64,000 nucleotides of DNA, from positions 57,339 through 121,338 of the forward strand of contig CANJXF010000004.1 in assembly GCA_947478865.1 (NCBI GenBank), written 5' to 3'. This DNA comes from Verrucomicrobiales bacterium (GTDB taxonomy: Bacteria; Verrucomicrobiota; Verrucomicrobiia; Limisphaerales; CANJXF01). Shown one piece after another: positions 27,267-36,543 of this stretch; positions within the stretch are counted from its first letter, which is position 1, and each line of letters starts with the position of its first letter. Made by a program: the position numbers and the translations under genes. The notes beneath the pieces were generated by a model. The model was not told the DNA's origin. It made no database searches and saw nothing but the letters and a program-made list of their open reading frames with translations.

Positions 27267-27899
27267 ATGACATTGCTTGAATATGTGCTGCTGGCCGCGA
27301 GCTTGCTGTTCGTGATCATTGATCCGATCGCGACGATTCCGGCATTTCTCGCCATGACGCCGACCGATACACCGGCTCAGCGGGTGAAGATGGCGCGATT
27401 CGCCTGTCTCGTTGCGGCGGGCGTCCTGGTTGCCTTCGCGCTGTTCGGAAAATTCATTTTCAGTCTCTTGGGCATCACCATTCCAGCGTTTCAAATGGCG
27501 GGCAGCATCATTCTGTTGCTGGTCGCGTTGGACATGCTGCGCGCGCGCCGCTCGACGGTGAAGGAAACTCAGGAGGAAAAAGATGCGGGCGCAATCAAGG
27601 AAGATATTGCGGTCACGCCGCTCGCAGTGCCGATGCTGGCTGGTCCCGGGGCGATCTCAACCGTGATTCTCCTGCACAATCGCGCGGCTGATTTTCCGCA
27701 ACAAGTCGCACTGGTCGTCTGCATCCTAACGATTTGCGCGTTGAGCTTCTTGATTTTTGCCTTCGCGGTCAAAGGAACCCGGTGGGTGAATCCAATTATG
27801 CTCCGGCTGGTTGAGCGCTTGATGGGTTTGCTTCTCGCCGCGATCGCAATTCAATTCTTTCTCAATGCCCTCAAAGAACTAAACGTAATCTCGTTCTAG
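27267..27899 (+). CDS. MarC-family integral membrane protein
   Basis: A 210-residue protein with about six hydrophobic segments (starting LLEYVLLAASLLFVIIDPIA, and ending in MLRLVERLMGLLLAAIAIQF). LFVIIDPIATIPAFLAMTP, TPLAVPMLAGPGAISTVI and RLMGLLLAAIAIQF are characteristic of the MarC/YhgN family. The function of this family is unresolved; amino-acid transport has been proposed for some members. The stop at 27899 is one base before the end of the convergent glycosyltransferase gene. Confidence 0.9.
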   Translation: MTLLEYVLLAASLLFVIIDPIATIPAFLAMTPTDTPAQRVKMARFACLVAAGVLVAFALFGKFIFSLLGITIPAFQMAGSIILLLVALDMLRARRSTVKETQEEKDAGAIKEDIAVTPLAVPMLAGPGAISTVILLHNRAADFPQQVALVVCILTICALSFLIFAFAVKGTRWVNPIMLRLVERLMGLLLAAIAIQFFLNALKELNVISF

Positions 27900-27900
27900 T

Positions 27901-28626
27901 TCACCGCCGCCCGTCGTACCACGGACTGCAAGCATCACGGCTTTTCATCGTGGCCATTGGGCGGAAGAGCGCCTTCAAAAAGAACCGGCCAAGTTCACGA
28001 CGTCGATACAGTTGAACCTTTCGCCCCGAGGTCATCAACGGATGCCGGCTCAAAATGACGACCCTGCGGTTTTCCTTTCGCGCCAGCCGTTTCAGTTTTT
28101 TGCAGAGGTCCAATTCTTCGCCCGTGAAGAGTTCATTGCTGAATCCGCCAATGGCTCGAAACGCCCTTGCTTCGCAAAAGATAAACGCGCCCGCCGCCCA
28201 ATGCGTTGCGCGGCTGACGAGATTCCAGAACTCCGTCACGATGCGCGCTCCGACATCGGGATAGTCCAAACGCAACGTGCTTCCCCCTGCGAGCGCCTTG
28301 CCTTTCTTGATTTCATCCGCGACGCTCGCAAAAAGTTCCGGACTCGGCTGCGAATCGGCATCGACGAACACGAGCCATTCGCCGGTTGCGGCAGCGGCTC
28401 CGCCATTTCGCGCGCGCGCAATCTGGTTAACCGGTTCAAAGACAACAATCGCTCCGTTTGCTTTCGCAATTTCAGCGGTGCGATCGGTGGAATTGTTGTT
28501 GCACACAATGATTTCCGTTTCCCAACCGACGCGGTGAAACGCTTTCGCCGCGAGATTGATTTGTTCCAGCGATTTGCCAATCAGCTTTTCTTCATTGAAC
28601 GCGGGCACCACGATGGAAATCTTCAT
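27901..28626 (-). CDS. Family 2 glycosyltransferase
   Basis: A 241-residue GT-A fold enzyme from the ATG at 28626, giving MKISIVVPAFNEEKLIGKSL; the frame extends only four codons further. The nucleotide-binding start, NNNSTDRTAEIA and the metal-binding VFVDADSQP (DAD) are all visible. C-terminal NELFTGEELDLCKKLKR supplies the acidic acceptor-site residues (the ED motif). No membrane segment is obvious, unlike synthase-type GT2. Substrate unknown; lipid- or polysaccharide-linked sugars are usual for the family. The gene ends convergently with marC, one base apart. Confidence 0.87.
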   Translation of the reverse strand: MKISIVVPAFNEEKLIGKSLEQINLAAKAFHRVGWETEIIVCNNNSTDRTAEIAKANGAIVVFEPVNQIARARNGGAAAATGEWLVFVDADSQPSPELFASVADEIKKGKALAGGSTLRLDYPDVGARIVTEFWNLVSRATHWAAGAFIFCEARAFRAIGGFSNELFTGEELDLCKKLKRLARKENRRVVILSRHPLMTSGRKVQLYRRRELGRFFLKALFRPMATMKSRDACSPWYDGRR

Positions 28627-28760
28627 GTCTGCGCACAACGTAAATGAGCGAGATTAATTTGCACAGAATTCCCTTGCTGGCGGTCTGAGTTAATGGCGAC
28701 ATGAAAAAAGTGAATTATACTGATAACACGACAATTTAGCAGCGAGCAGAAAAGGATTTT

Positions 28761-31700
28761 ATGACGACAGCATCAGCAGCAGCCCCTAAGAAAAGACACA
28801 TTGGAAAAATCATCGGAATCATCCTGGCGATCCTGATTATTCTATTGTTCGTCGGTTATTTCGTCGCAACCAGCGCGGCATTTCTCAAAGGCGTTATCCT
28901 ACCGCGCGCCGGGAAATCAATGAATGCGGCAATCACCGTTTCCGACGCGTCGATCAGCCCATTCTCGAACGTGGTCCTGACCAAGCTCGAAGTGAAGCCG
29001 TTTGGCAAAGACTCGTTGCTCAAGGCGGATGAAGTGCGGCTGCGCTACAACTTGCGCGATATCATTTCCGGAAAAATTACCGTGGACGAAGTCATGATTG
29101 CCTCGCCCGTCATCACTCTCGTGGAAGCACCCGACAACACCAGCAATCTTGATCCGATCACCAAGCAGGAAAAGAAACCAGCCGAACCAAAGAAAACGAC
29201 TGGCGAACCGCTTAATTTAAACATCAAAAATGTTTCCTTGAAAAACGCGACCCTGCAGCGCATCAAAAACCTTTCCGGCGGCGGTCGTGAAGTCACCGAA
29301 ATTTCCAATCTCAATGTGACGCTCGACCAGTTGATCAACGGGCAATCCGGGAGGCTGACCGTGAGTTCAGAGGTTCGCACGGATCGCGTTCCATCCAAAG
29401 GGATGACCAATTCCGTTCCTGGCGCGCTGCGCGGCAAACTCGACGGCAGCATCGATTTCAAAATCACGCAAAAGGCGCTGCCGGAATCGGCGAAAGGAAA
29501 CCTGCGCTTCGACGTTTTGGATGCGAACGGAGACATGGCGGACCTCGCGAAACTCGCGGCAGTCGTGGCTTGCGATTTAACCACCGAAGAAATTCGCCAG
29601 ATCAGTTTGAAGTTTGAGCAAGGCGGCCAGCCGCTGGGAGAATTGCGCGTGAACGGTCCGTTCTCCCTCGCCAACACCGAGGGTAAATTGAACGTGGAAC
29701 TTTCCGCGATCGATCGCCACGTTCTGAATCTGGCCGGCGCTTCGATGGGATTTGATTTTAATTCCACGGTGATCAATTCGACCAACACCCTGGTGATTGC
29801 AAAAAAAGGCGATTCGATTTCCGTCAGCGGACAGGTCAATGCGAACCGCTTAAGCCTCACGAAAAAGGCAACGAAACAAACCACGCCGACACTCAATTTC
29901 GCGGTCGGTTATCAGGTGTCGGTGGATCAGCCGGCTAAATCGGCGCTGATTGAAAAACTGGATTTGAACGGCACACAGAACGACAAAAATTTTCTCCGCG
30001 CCTCGATCTCCAAACCGATGCCGATTTCCTGGGGAGGATCTGCTGGCGCGCCGGAGGAAGCGGCGTTGCAATTAGCGGTTACGGATTTCAATCTCGCCGA
30101 CTGGAAATCCTTTCTCGGCGAAACTGCGCCATCGGGAATTGTGAACGCGACGCTCGACGTCCTTTCCAAACAAGCGGGCAAACAATTGACCTTGAATGCG
30201 AACACCCGTATCGATCAGTTGTCCGCGGCGTTCGGCAGCAATCACCTTTCCCAAGCCGAAGTTGAAATTCATGCAAAGGCGACTGTGGCGGAAATGAAGA
30301 AAGTTTCCCTGAGCGAATACTCCGTTCAGCTCGCGCAAAACAACGAAACCGCACTGAAATTGAATGGCTCGGCCGTGCTTGATCTCGCCAGCAACGACGC
30401 CGACATCAAAGCCTCGATGGAAGGAACGCTGGCCCGGCTCTTCGCGGTGGTGGTTGTGCCCGACATGACCGCGACATCCGGCAGCATCAAATTTGATGGC
30501 CAGATCACGAAGCGCGGCGAGGCGCAAACGGTGAAAGGAAATTTTGCGCTCGCCGGGCTTTCGGGAGTTTACGCTGGCTCATTGCTGGATCGTTTCGGCG
30601 CAAGCTTCGATGCGGATCTCGAAATGAACGGTGCAAATTTGCAGATTCGCAAATTGACCGGCGCGCTGCAGCAGGCTGGGCAACCCGGCGGCACGTTCGA
30701 AGTCGCCGGAAACCTCAACGCCGAAAAGAAAAGCGGCAGTGTCGATCTGAAATTGGCGGGCCTGAATGAAAATGCATTGCGCCCATTCCTCGCAAAATCG
30801 CTCGGCGACAAGCAACTGGTGAGTATTGCGATTAACGGAAATACCACCGCGCGCTTGTCAGAAGCAGAATCGAGTTTTAAGGCGAACTTCGACCTGAAGA
30901 ACTTTGTCGTGCGCGATCCGAAGAAAGCCAAAGCCGACGAACCGCTCGCCGCACAAGTGCAACTCGACGGCGCGATGCGCAAGGACGTGTTCGATCTCAA
31001 GGAGTTTCAAGTGACGCTTTCGCCGACAGCCCGCGCCAAGAATCAATTGAATGTGACCGGGCAAATCGACCTGTCTAAAACCAACGCGTTGCGAGGGAAA
31101 TTGCTGGTTCAATCCGATGCGTTTGATGTCACGCCGTTTTACGAGCTGTATGCTGCGCAACCGCAGCCGACTGCCACCACCACGACACCGGCGCGTTCTG
31201 CCCCGCCAACTACCGGTCCGTCGAATCAGGAACCGGAGCCAATGAAGCTTCCCATCGAGCAGCTCGTCGCGGAGATCAAGATCGGCCAGTTTTATTTGCG
31301 CGAGGTGGAGATCAAAAGTTGGCTTGGAACGGCAAAGGTGGAAGGCAGCCGTGTTCACCTGAACCCATTTCAACTCACGTTGAACGGCGCGCCGGTGAAG
31401 TTTGAAGCGGATTTGAATCTCGGCGTGAAAGGCTATACCTATACGGTTGCAGCCTCGCTCGATAAGGTTCCACTTGCTCCGCTGGCGAATTCATTTTTGC
31501 CGCCCGAGAAAAAAGATGCGTATCAAGGGTTGATTCTAGCAGATGCCAACATTAAAGGCGCAGGCACGACTGGCGTGAGCCTGAAGAAAAGTTTGAGCGG
31601 CTATGCGAGCTTCACCTTCACCAACGCGAACCTCCAGATCGTCGATCGCAAATACAAAAATATTTTGACGCCGATTTCCCTCGCGCTCCAGGTGCCCGAG

Positions 31701-32237
31701 GTTTCCCAGTCACCGATCAGCTGGCTGGACGCGCGCCTGAATTTTGGCGGCGGCAACATCACGTTATCGAACTTTGTTGCCGTAAGTGATTCCTATCGCG
31801 CCAGCGTGCAAGCGGTTATTCCAATTGCCGATGTGTTGACGAATTCGCCTTTGAAAAAGATTCCGGTTGGCTTCGAGTTGCGTAAAACGTTGGCGGATCG
31901 AGGAGCAAAACTGGGACTCGCCAGCGGACAGGTTTCGTCCGACGGACAATACGTGAAACTTCCGAACCTGATTCGGCTGGAGGGAACCTTAGGCGACCCG
32001 AAGTCTGACATCGACAAAAAGGGCTTAACCACACTGGCGCTTCAGGCGAGTGGCGGGCGGATCGGTGGTGATGCTGGAAAAGTTTTGAAAGGTTTGGGCG
32101 GAATACTCGGCGGTCAAACGACGCCGACAACGAGCGCTCCCGCAAGTTCCACCAACAATATTGCGCCGGCTCCAGCGTCTCCGAATCAGCAGCTTCTCAA
32201 CAACACGTTGGATCTATTCAAGAAGAAGAAAAAATAG
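28761..32237 (+). CDS. AsmA-family protein
   Basis: An 1158-residue protein with an N-terminal membrane anchor (about 15-37, IGKIIGIILAILIILLFVGY) after a short cytoplasmic tail, then a long beta-rich periplasmic part made of repeating amphipathic strands. The N-terminal stretch on ISPFSNVVLTKLEVKPFG and the C-terminal domain match the AsmA/DUF748/TamB style. These proteins form lipid-carrying bridges between the membranes in other bacteria. A Pro/Thr-rich segment splits the protein near residue 800 (TATTTTPARSAPPTTGPS), and the C-terminus has another Thr/Ser/Ala-rich linker and a Lys-rich end (LFKKKKK). A gene-specific purine run (aaaagga) precedes the ATG. Confidence 0.83.
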   Translation: MTTASAAAPKKRHIGKIIGIILAILIILLFVGYFVATSAAFLKGVILPRAGKSMNAAITVSDASISPFSNVVLTKLEVKPFGKDSLLKADEVRLRYNLRDIISGKITVDEVMIASPVITLVEAPDNTSNLDPITKQEKKPAEPKKTTGEPLNLNIKNVSLKNATLQRIKNLSGGGREVTEISNLNVTLDQLINGQSGRLTVSSEVRTDRVPSKGMTNSVPGALRGKLDGSIDFKITQKALPESAKGNLRFDVLDANGDMADLAKLAAVVACDLTTEEIRQISLKFEQGGQPLGELRVNGPFSLANTEGKLNVELSAIDRHVLNLAGASMGFDFNSTVINSTNTLVIAKKGDSISVSGQVNANRLSLTKKATKQTTPTLNFAVGYQVSVDQPAKSALIEKLDLNGTQNDKNFLRASISKPMPISWGGSAGAPEEAALQLAVTDFNLADWKSFLGETAPSGIVNATLDVLSKQAGKQLTLNANTRIDQLSAAFGSNHLSQAEVEIHAKATVAEMKKVSLSEYSVQLAQNNETALKLNGSAVLDLASNDADIKASMEGTLARLFAVVVVPDMTATSGSIKFDGQITKRGEAQTVKGNFALAGLSGVYAGSLLDRFGASFDADLEMNGANLQIRKLTGALQQAGQPGGTFEVAGNLNAEKKSGSVDLKLAGLNENALRPFLAKSLGDKQLVSIAINGNTTARLSEAESSFKANFDLKNFVVRDPKKAKADEPLAAQVQLDGAMRKDVFDLKEFQVTLSPTARAKNQLNVTGQIDLSKTNALRGKLLVQSDAFDVTPFYELYAAQPQPTATTTTPARSAPPTTGPSNQEPEPMKLPIEQLVAEIKIGQFYLREVEIKSWLGTAKVEGSRVHLNPFQLTLNGAPVKFEADLNLGVKGYTYTVAASLDKVPLAPLANSFLPPEKKDAYQGLILADANIKGAGTTGVSLKKSLSGYASFTFTNANLQIVDRKYKNILTPISLALQVPEVSQSPISWLDARLNFGGGNITLSNFVAVSDSYRASVQAVIPIADVLTNSPLKKIPVGFELRKTLADRGAKLGLASGQVSSDGQYVKLPNLIRLEGTLGDPKSDIDKKGLTTLALQASGGRIGGDAGKVLKGLGGILGGQTTPTTSAPASSTNNIAPAPASPNQQLLNNTLDLFKKKKK

Positions 32238-32339
32238 AAACGCCCAGAAGCGTGGTTCCGTCTGATCTGGCACTGCCAGAAGGCTGGCGGTTCGGATTGC
32301 ACAATAACGCCTGTGCCAGCAAAGTTCCCGGATAATTTT

Positions 32340-33713
32340 ATGGAAGCTGTTTTTTCGTATCTGGAAAAAAATAAAGCGCGGTTCATCTCAGAGCTTTGCG
32401 ATTACGTGAAATTCCCGAGCGTCTCGGCACAACCGGAGCATCGCAAGGACATGACGCAGTGCGCCGATTGGCTGGCGAACCATTGCCGCGAAATCGGTTT
32501 GGAAACGCGCCTGGCGGAAACTCCCGGCAACCCGGTTGTCGTCGCGAAAACACCTCGCGCCAAGAATTCGCACAAGCCGCATTACGTTGTTTACGGCCAC
32601 TACGATGTGCAACCGGCCGAGCCGTTCGAGCTTTGGAAAACACCGCCGTTCGAGCCGCGCATCGAAGGCACATCGCTGTTCGCCCGCGGCGCAAGCGACA
32701 ACAAGGGTCAGAATCTGGCGCACCTGAAAGCGGCCGAAGCGTATTTGAAAACTGGCACGGAGTTGCCGTGTGATTTGACTTTCGTGATTGAAGGCGAAGA
32801 AGAAGTCGGCAGCAAAAATCTGGCGGAATTTCTGCGGAACAATCGTCAGGAATTGCACTGTGAAAGCGTGGTGGTTTCGGACACGGGCATGCCGAGCAAA
32901 AAACATCCGGCGCTGACCTATGCGCTGCGTGGAATCGTTGCGGTGGAAATCATCCTGCACGGCCCGTCGCGCGACTTGCATTCGGGAATTTACGGCGGCA
33001 CGGTCGATAATCCGGCGATGGCACTCAGCCAACTTCTCGCACAATTGCGCGACAAAAACGGACGGGTTGCGATTCCCGGATTTTATCAGGATGTCGCGCC
33101 GCTCTCGGCTTACGAGCGGAAACAATTTGCGCGTTTGCCGTTAAGCATTCCGGCGTATCAGAAATTGCTTGGCGTGCGGAAATTATTTGGCGAACGCGGT
33201 TTCACTCCGATGGAACAGCGCTCGGCTCGACCGACGATCGAAATCAACGGATTGACCAGCGGTTATCAAGGAGAGGGCAGCAAAACGATCGTGCCGTCGT
33301 GGGCGAAGGCGAAGTTAACGTTTCGGCTCGTGCCGAATCAGCGTCCGAGCCAGGTGCGTGCGGCGATTTTAAAACAGTTGAAGAAACTTTGTCCGCCGAC
33401 GGTGCGAATGGAAGTGAAAGCCGGACACGGCGGAGAGCCTTACATCGTTTCACCGACGAGCCCACATGCTCAAGCTGGATTACGCGCGTTGAAAGCGGCG
33501 TTCGGGCGCGAGCCGATTTTGATGCGCGAAGGTGGCTCAATTCCGATCGTCACCGATTTCAAAAAGATCCTGGGCGCGGATACTTTGCTGCTCGGGCTCG
33601 CATTGCCGGATGACAATGCCCATTCCCCGAATGAGAAATTTGACCTGGAGTGTTTTGCCAAGGGAATGCAGATGAGCGCACATCTCTGGCAGGAATTGGC
33701 TAAGAAAACCTGA
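32340..33713 (+). CDS. M20-family dipeptidase
   Basis: A 457-residue metallopeptidase from the ATG at 32340; a GTG at 32313 in the same frame is the alternative. The first zinc ligands are in YGHYDVQP (H87, D89), the bridging aspartate in RGASDNKGQ (D120) and the acidic residues in EGEEEVGS (151-158). The central dimerisation domain and the C-terminal GGSIPIVTDF histidine/acid region follow. It hydrolyses dipeptides or related amides. It probably works in the cytoplasm because no signal peptide is seen. It converges on the respiratory operon with a 30-base gap. Confidence 0.92.
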   Translation: MEAVFSYLEKNKARFISELCDYVKFPSVSAQPEHRKDMTQCADWLANHCREIGLETRLAETPGNPVVVAKTPRAKNSHKPHYVVYGHYDVQPAEPFELWKTPPFEPRIEGTSLFARGASDNKGQNLAHLKAAEAYLKTGTELPCDLTFVIEGEEEVGSKNLAEFLRNNRQELHCESVVVSDTGMPSKKHPALTYALRGIVAVEIILHGPSRDLHSGIYGGTVDNPAMALSQLLAQLRDKNGRVAIPGFYQDVAPLSAYERKQFARLPLSIPAYQKLLGVRKLFGERGFTPMEQRSARPTIEINGLTSGYQGEGSKTIVPSWAKAKLTFRLVPNQRPSQVRAAILKQLKKLCPPTVRMEVKAGHGGEPYIVSPTSPHAQAGLRALKAAFGREPILMREGGSIPIVTDFKKILGADTLLLGLALPDDNAHSPNEKFDLECFAKGMQMSAHLWQELAKKT

Positions 33714-33719
33714 GCGAGT

Positions 33720-33741
33720 CGATTCAGACAGAATCGGTTCT
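33720..33741. terminator. Hairpin between converging genes
   Basis: The short gap between the dipeptidase and the respiratory operon contains cgattc (33720-33725) and gaatcg (33731-33736), a 6-bp stem with a 5-base loop. A second overlapping stem cagaa/ttctg (33729-33742) could also form. Such a structure could serve as a two-way terminator. There is no strong T-run, so confidence is low. Confidence 0.35.
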
Positions 33742-33743
33742 GC

Positions 33744-34364
33744 CTACTTGACTGGAACTGCGTTCAACTCTTCAGCGCTCCATTGCGTGGTACGATCTTT
33801 GACCTGATCGAGAACAGCCTTGGCCGATTCGGGCGTGACGGGCGATGCACTGTTAGCCCACTCTTTGTTGCCGCGAATAAAAGTCGCAACCGCAGCTAAA
33901 TCTTCAGCCGATAAATTCAGATCGTGTCCCATCGCTGGCATCGCGAGACTGTATTGGACGCCTTTGACTGTAATCGGACCCGATAAACCGGAATAAATAA
34001 TACGAAGGATTCGATTTGGTCCTTCCGCCAAAACCCATTCAGATCCGGCCAACGGGGGCGCAATTCCGACCGCTCCCAATCCGGTGGCCTGGTGACAAGC
34101 GACACAAGCGGTATCGTAAATCTTTCTTCCCTTCGCAAACAAAACATCCCCAGCTCCTTTCGGCTGCAAATCCTGCACCATCTTCCAGGATTTATACGGC
34201 TCGTAAACCTTGGCGTTGAAGCCACCGCTGTAGCGGTCGAGGTAAAGTTGGCCGAAGTAAAAAAGAACTCCGAAGAGCAAAAACAACAGAGCCGGAACCG
34301 GAACAAAGCGGACCGTTGGCTCGGAACCAGTGGAGGGTTTGGATGTTTTCACTTCGGGATTCAT
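33744..34364 (-). CDS. Membrane-anchored monoheme cytochrome c
   Basis: A 206-residue protein with one N-terminal membrane helix (about 22-44) and a cytochrome c domain with a CVACH heme site near residue 87. The axial-ligand candidate is the methionine in SLAMPAMGH (about 142-147). It is the last gene of the Act-CcoN-CcoO operon and overlaps the CcoO-like gene by four bases (ATGA), so translation is coupled. It could carry electrons away from or into the complex. It resembles CcoP in position, but has a single heme site where CcoP has two. Confidence 0.88.
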   Translation of the reverse strand: MNPEVKTSKPSTGSEPTVRFVPVPALLFLLFGVLFYFGQLYLDRYSGGFNAKVYEPYKSWKMVQDLQPKGAGDVLFAKGRKIYDTACVACHQATGLGAVGIAPPLAGSEWVLAEGPNRILRIIYSGLSGPITVKGVQYSLAMPAMGHDLNLSAEDLAAVATFIRGNKEWANSASPVTPESAKAVLDQVKDRTTQWSAEELNAVPVK

Positions 34365-35080
34365 TTCGCAGGAGAATTTGTGGCCGAAGATTGAGCTGCA
34401 TTCGTCGGGGCAGCGGCTGGAGCATTCGTTTCCGCAACCGCGTTCGTGCCTGGCGTGATCGAGGGCAATTCGATTAGCGGCACTTCCGCATGCAAACTGC
34501 GCAAATACTCAGCGAGGACACGAGCTTCAACACGAGGCACGATTTCGTAACCGGCTTCGGGTGCAAAGCCAGAAGGGAACTTCAATGCATCAGGAGAAAT
34601 AGTCCGCCCCAGCTTCCGTTTTTCAAAAAGGTAAGGATACGAAGGCATGTTGGATTTCTGACCGGTCGCCATCGTGATTTGCGGATTGTAGAGATGGACC
34701 AAAAGCTGGTTCGCATCGGGTTGACGCAGGCCAATATTCGCGAGGTCGGGACCGATTCGTTGTGAGCCGACCATGAGCGGTGAATCAAAAAGATAATCAG
34801 CGGCAACGGTGCGTCGCACTCCCCATCCGCGCTCGATGTCGGCTCCGAAACCCTGCGGGCGGACCTGTTGGCTGTGGCAAGAGAAACAGCCGTTGGCGCG
34901 ATAGACTTCACGACCTTGTTGAGCGGTTCCAGCGCGGGCTTGCGGGTAAAGCTGGCCGGTTTTGTCATTCATTTCCGGCGCCTGCGAGCCGAGTTGCAAT
35001 TGCGGGCCGAGCACCAAACCAAGCCACGACAAGGACATCGTAAAGAAAACTCCGAGGAAAATCAGCGGTCCAAAATTCAC
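34361..35080 (-). CDS. CcoO-like membrane cytochrome c
   Basis: A 239-residue protein from a GTG at 35080 whose first bases overlap the CcoN-like stop (GTGA), showing translational coupling; an upstream TTG at 35131 is less likely. One N-terminal membrane helix (FGPLIFLGVFFTMSLSWLGL) is followed by the CcoO signature: GCFSCHSQQVRPQGFG with a single CxxCH heme site, then LMVGSQRIGPDLANIG. The end is an Ala/Thr/Asn-rich tail. CcoO delivers electrons to CcoN in cbb3 oxidases. Here the partner CcoN lacks its metal ligands, so the end acceptor is unclear. Confidence 0.88.
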   Translation of the reverse strand: MNFGPLIFLGVFFTMSLSWLGLVLGPQLQLGSQAPEMNDKTGQLYPQARAGTAQQGREVYRANGCFSCHSQQVRPQGFGADIERGWGVRRTVAADYLFDSPLMVGSQRIGPDLANIGLRQPDANQLLVHLYNPQITMATGQKSNMPSYPYLFEKRKLGRTISPDALKFPSGFAPEAGYEIVPRVEARVLAEYLRSLHAEVPLIELPSITPGTNAVAETNAPAAAPTNAAQSSATNSPAK

Positions 35081-36528
35081 GGGCGTTCCTCCCCTTTTTT
35101 CACCAGTTGTTTGCCCATGCCCCAGACGCAATTAAAACAGAGCGAACTGAGGTTGACTGCGAACAAAAGTCCAGCGATGACCAAAAGCAAACTGCCGATC
35201 GTGCTGGCGTGCAGAAATGGAAGTGTTCCCTTGATGACTTCATCAAATGGAACGCTCGCATTGTTCAAATTGGCGCCTTGCACAATTCCACCGAGCGTCA
35301 GGGCGAGTCCATAGATGATCACGCCTGCAACAAAAACGAGCAGGTGCCGGCGAATGGATTTTTGTTGGACGAGATCGACGCCGATTACTCGCGGAGCGAT
35401 GTAGTAAATTGCGCCAAAAGCGACGCTGGCGAAAAACCCCTGGAGCAGCCAATGCGCTTGACCCGCAGTAAAGTAAGTGAAGAACAGTTTTTCGTTCAAC
35501 GGTCGAAAAGCGCTAAGAACATTCATCGATTGAGCGATAAGGAAACTGAAAGCACCGAAGACAATGAAGCTGAGAATCGGATTGGTGCGAACGCTTTTGA
35601 AATCGCCGGACAAGGTTCCATGGACGTTCAGGGCAACGCACACGATTGGGAGAATCATCATGAGGGTGAAAACACTGCTCAATGCGGGAATCCAACTCGG
35701 GAGCGGCGCGTTGGTGTTGATGAAACTCCATCCGCCAAATAGGGCGATTCCCCAGAAGGCGACCAGCGACAGATAATAACTGTGCAAAGGGCGGGAAATG
35801 AGTTTGGGAATGAAGTAGAAAATTACACCGACGCCAACGACGGATAACCAAACGTTGAGAAGATTGCTTGCATACCAGGCGTTCACGCAAAGCTGGACGA
35901 CGCCGCGAACCGGACTGAAAACCAGAAGCAAATTCGCGGCGGAATAAATCCACGCGAACCAAAAGAGCGCGGCGAGCAAATACCATTGCGATGGGAAAAG
36001 CTGGTCTTGCTGGCGCACTTTGAAAGTCAACACGGCCCAAATTCCAATGAAGACGTAGGCGATGAAAAGAATCAACGACGCGTATCGGGGAAAGTTGAGC
36101 CATTCGAAACCAGCTCCATCGCCAGCCATTATTCCGACCGCGCCAACGAGAACACCTATGTTCCAAATCTTTGCGGCCATGGCGAGGAATCCGGGAGCAA
36201 TCAGCCGGGTGCGACCCAATCGGCAGAAGAGCCAAAGCGTAACGCCAAAAGCGGCGGGTGCGGCGAAACCGTAAACGAACGAATCCGTTTGCGCCGGGCG
36301 AAGGCGCCCGTAGGTCAACCAAGGGCAATGCGCGAGAAAATTGGGGGAATGAAGCTTGATGGAATTGATCAGTCCAAGAACGGTGCTGAACAAAAACCAG
36401 AAGGCGGCGCTGCTGAAAAAAACGAGGAGCGGCCAGCGACACGAGGCATCGATTTCTTTGCTGGAAATGACTTCGGCCGGCGCGGAGCCGGTTGCAACAG
36501 AAGACAATCCTTGAGTCGATGAACTCAT
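35077..36528 (-). CDS. CcoN-like heme-copper oxidase subunit I lacking most metal ligands
   Basis: A 483-residue protein with 12 or so membrane segments that follows cbb3 oxidase subunit I along its length. Family landmarks: RLRPAQTDSFVYGFA (75-89), QLCVNAWYASNLLNVW (212-227), IFYFIPKLISRPLHSYYLS (236-254), and TYFTAGQAHW (351-360). At each place where CcoN has a heme or copper ligand the histidine is replaced: RLRPLH is RLRPAQ (79-80), WYGHN is WYASN (218-222), the HH pair is a WSFINTN stretch (267-273), and GHVH is GQAH (356-359). Only H359 remains. It is thus unlikely to reduce O2; a structural or electron-wiring role is inferred. It sits between a small membrane protein and a CcoO-like cytochrome. 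Confidence 0.85.
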   Translation of the reverse strand: MSSSTQGLSSVATGSAPAEVISSKEIDASCRWPLLVFFSSAAFWFLFSTVLGLINSIKLHSPNFLAHCPWLTYGRLRPAQTDSFVYGFAAPAAFGVTLWLFCRLGRTRLIAPGFLAMAAKIWNIGVLVGAVGIMAGDGAGFEWLNFPRYASLILFIAYVFIGIWAVLTFKVRQQDQLFPSQWYLLAALFWFAWIYSAANLLLVFSPVRGVVQLCVNAWYASNLLNVWLSVVGVGVIFYFIPKLISRPLHSYYLSLVAFWGIALFGGWSFINTNAPLPSWIPALSSVFTLMMILPIVCVALNVHGTLSGDFKSVRTNPILSFIVFGAFSFLIAQSMNVLSAFRPLNEKLFFTYFTAGQAHWLLQGFFASVAFGAIYYIAPRVIGVDLVQQKSIRRHLLVFVAGVIIYGLALTLGGIVQGANLNNASVPFDEVIKGTLPFLHASTIGSLLLVIAGLLFAVNLSSLCFNCVWGMGKQLVKKGEERP

Positions 36529-36543
36529 TCGAACAGAAATTGG

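Noticed and set aside
35077..36528. Annotating this gene as an active cbb3 oxidase subunit I
   Set aside because: The sequence resembles CcoN overall, but the histidines needed for heme b, heme b3 and CuB are replaced at five of six positions.
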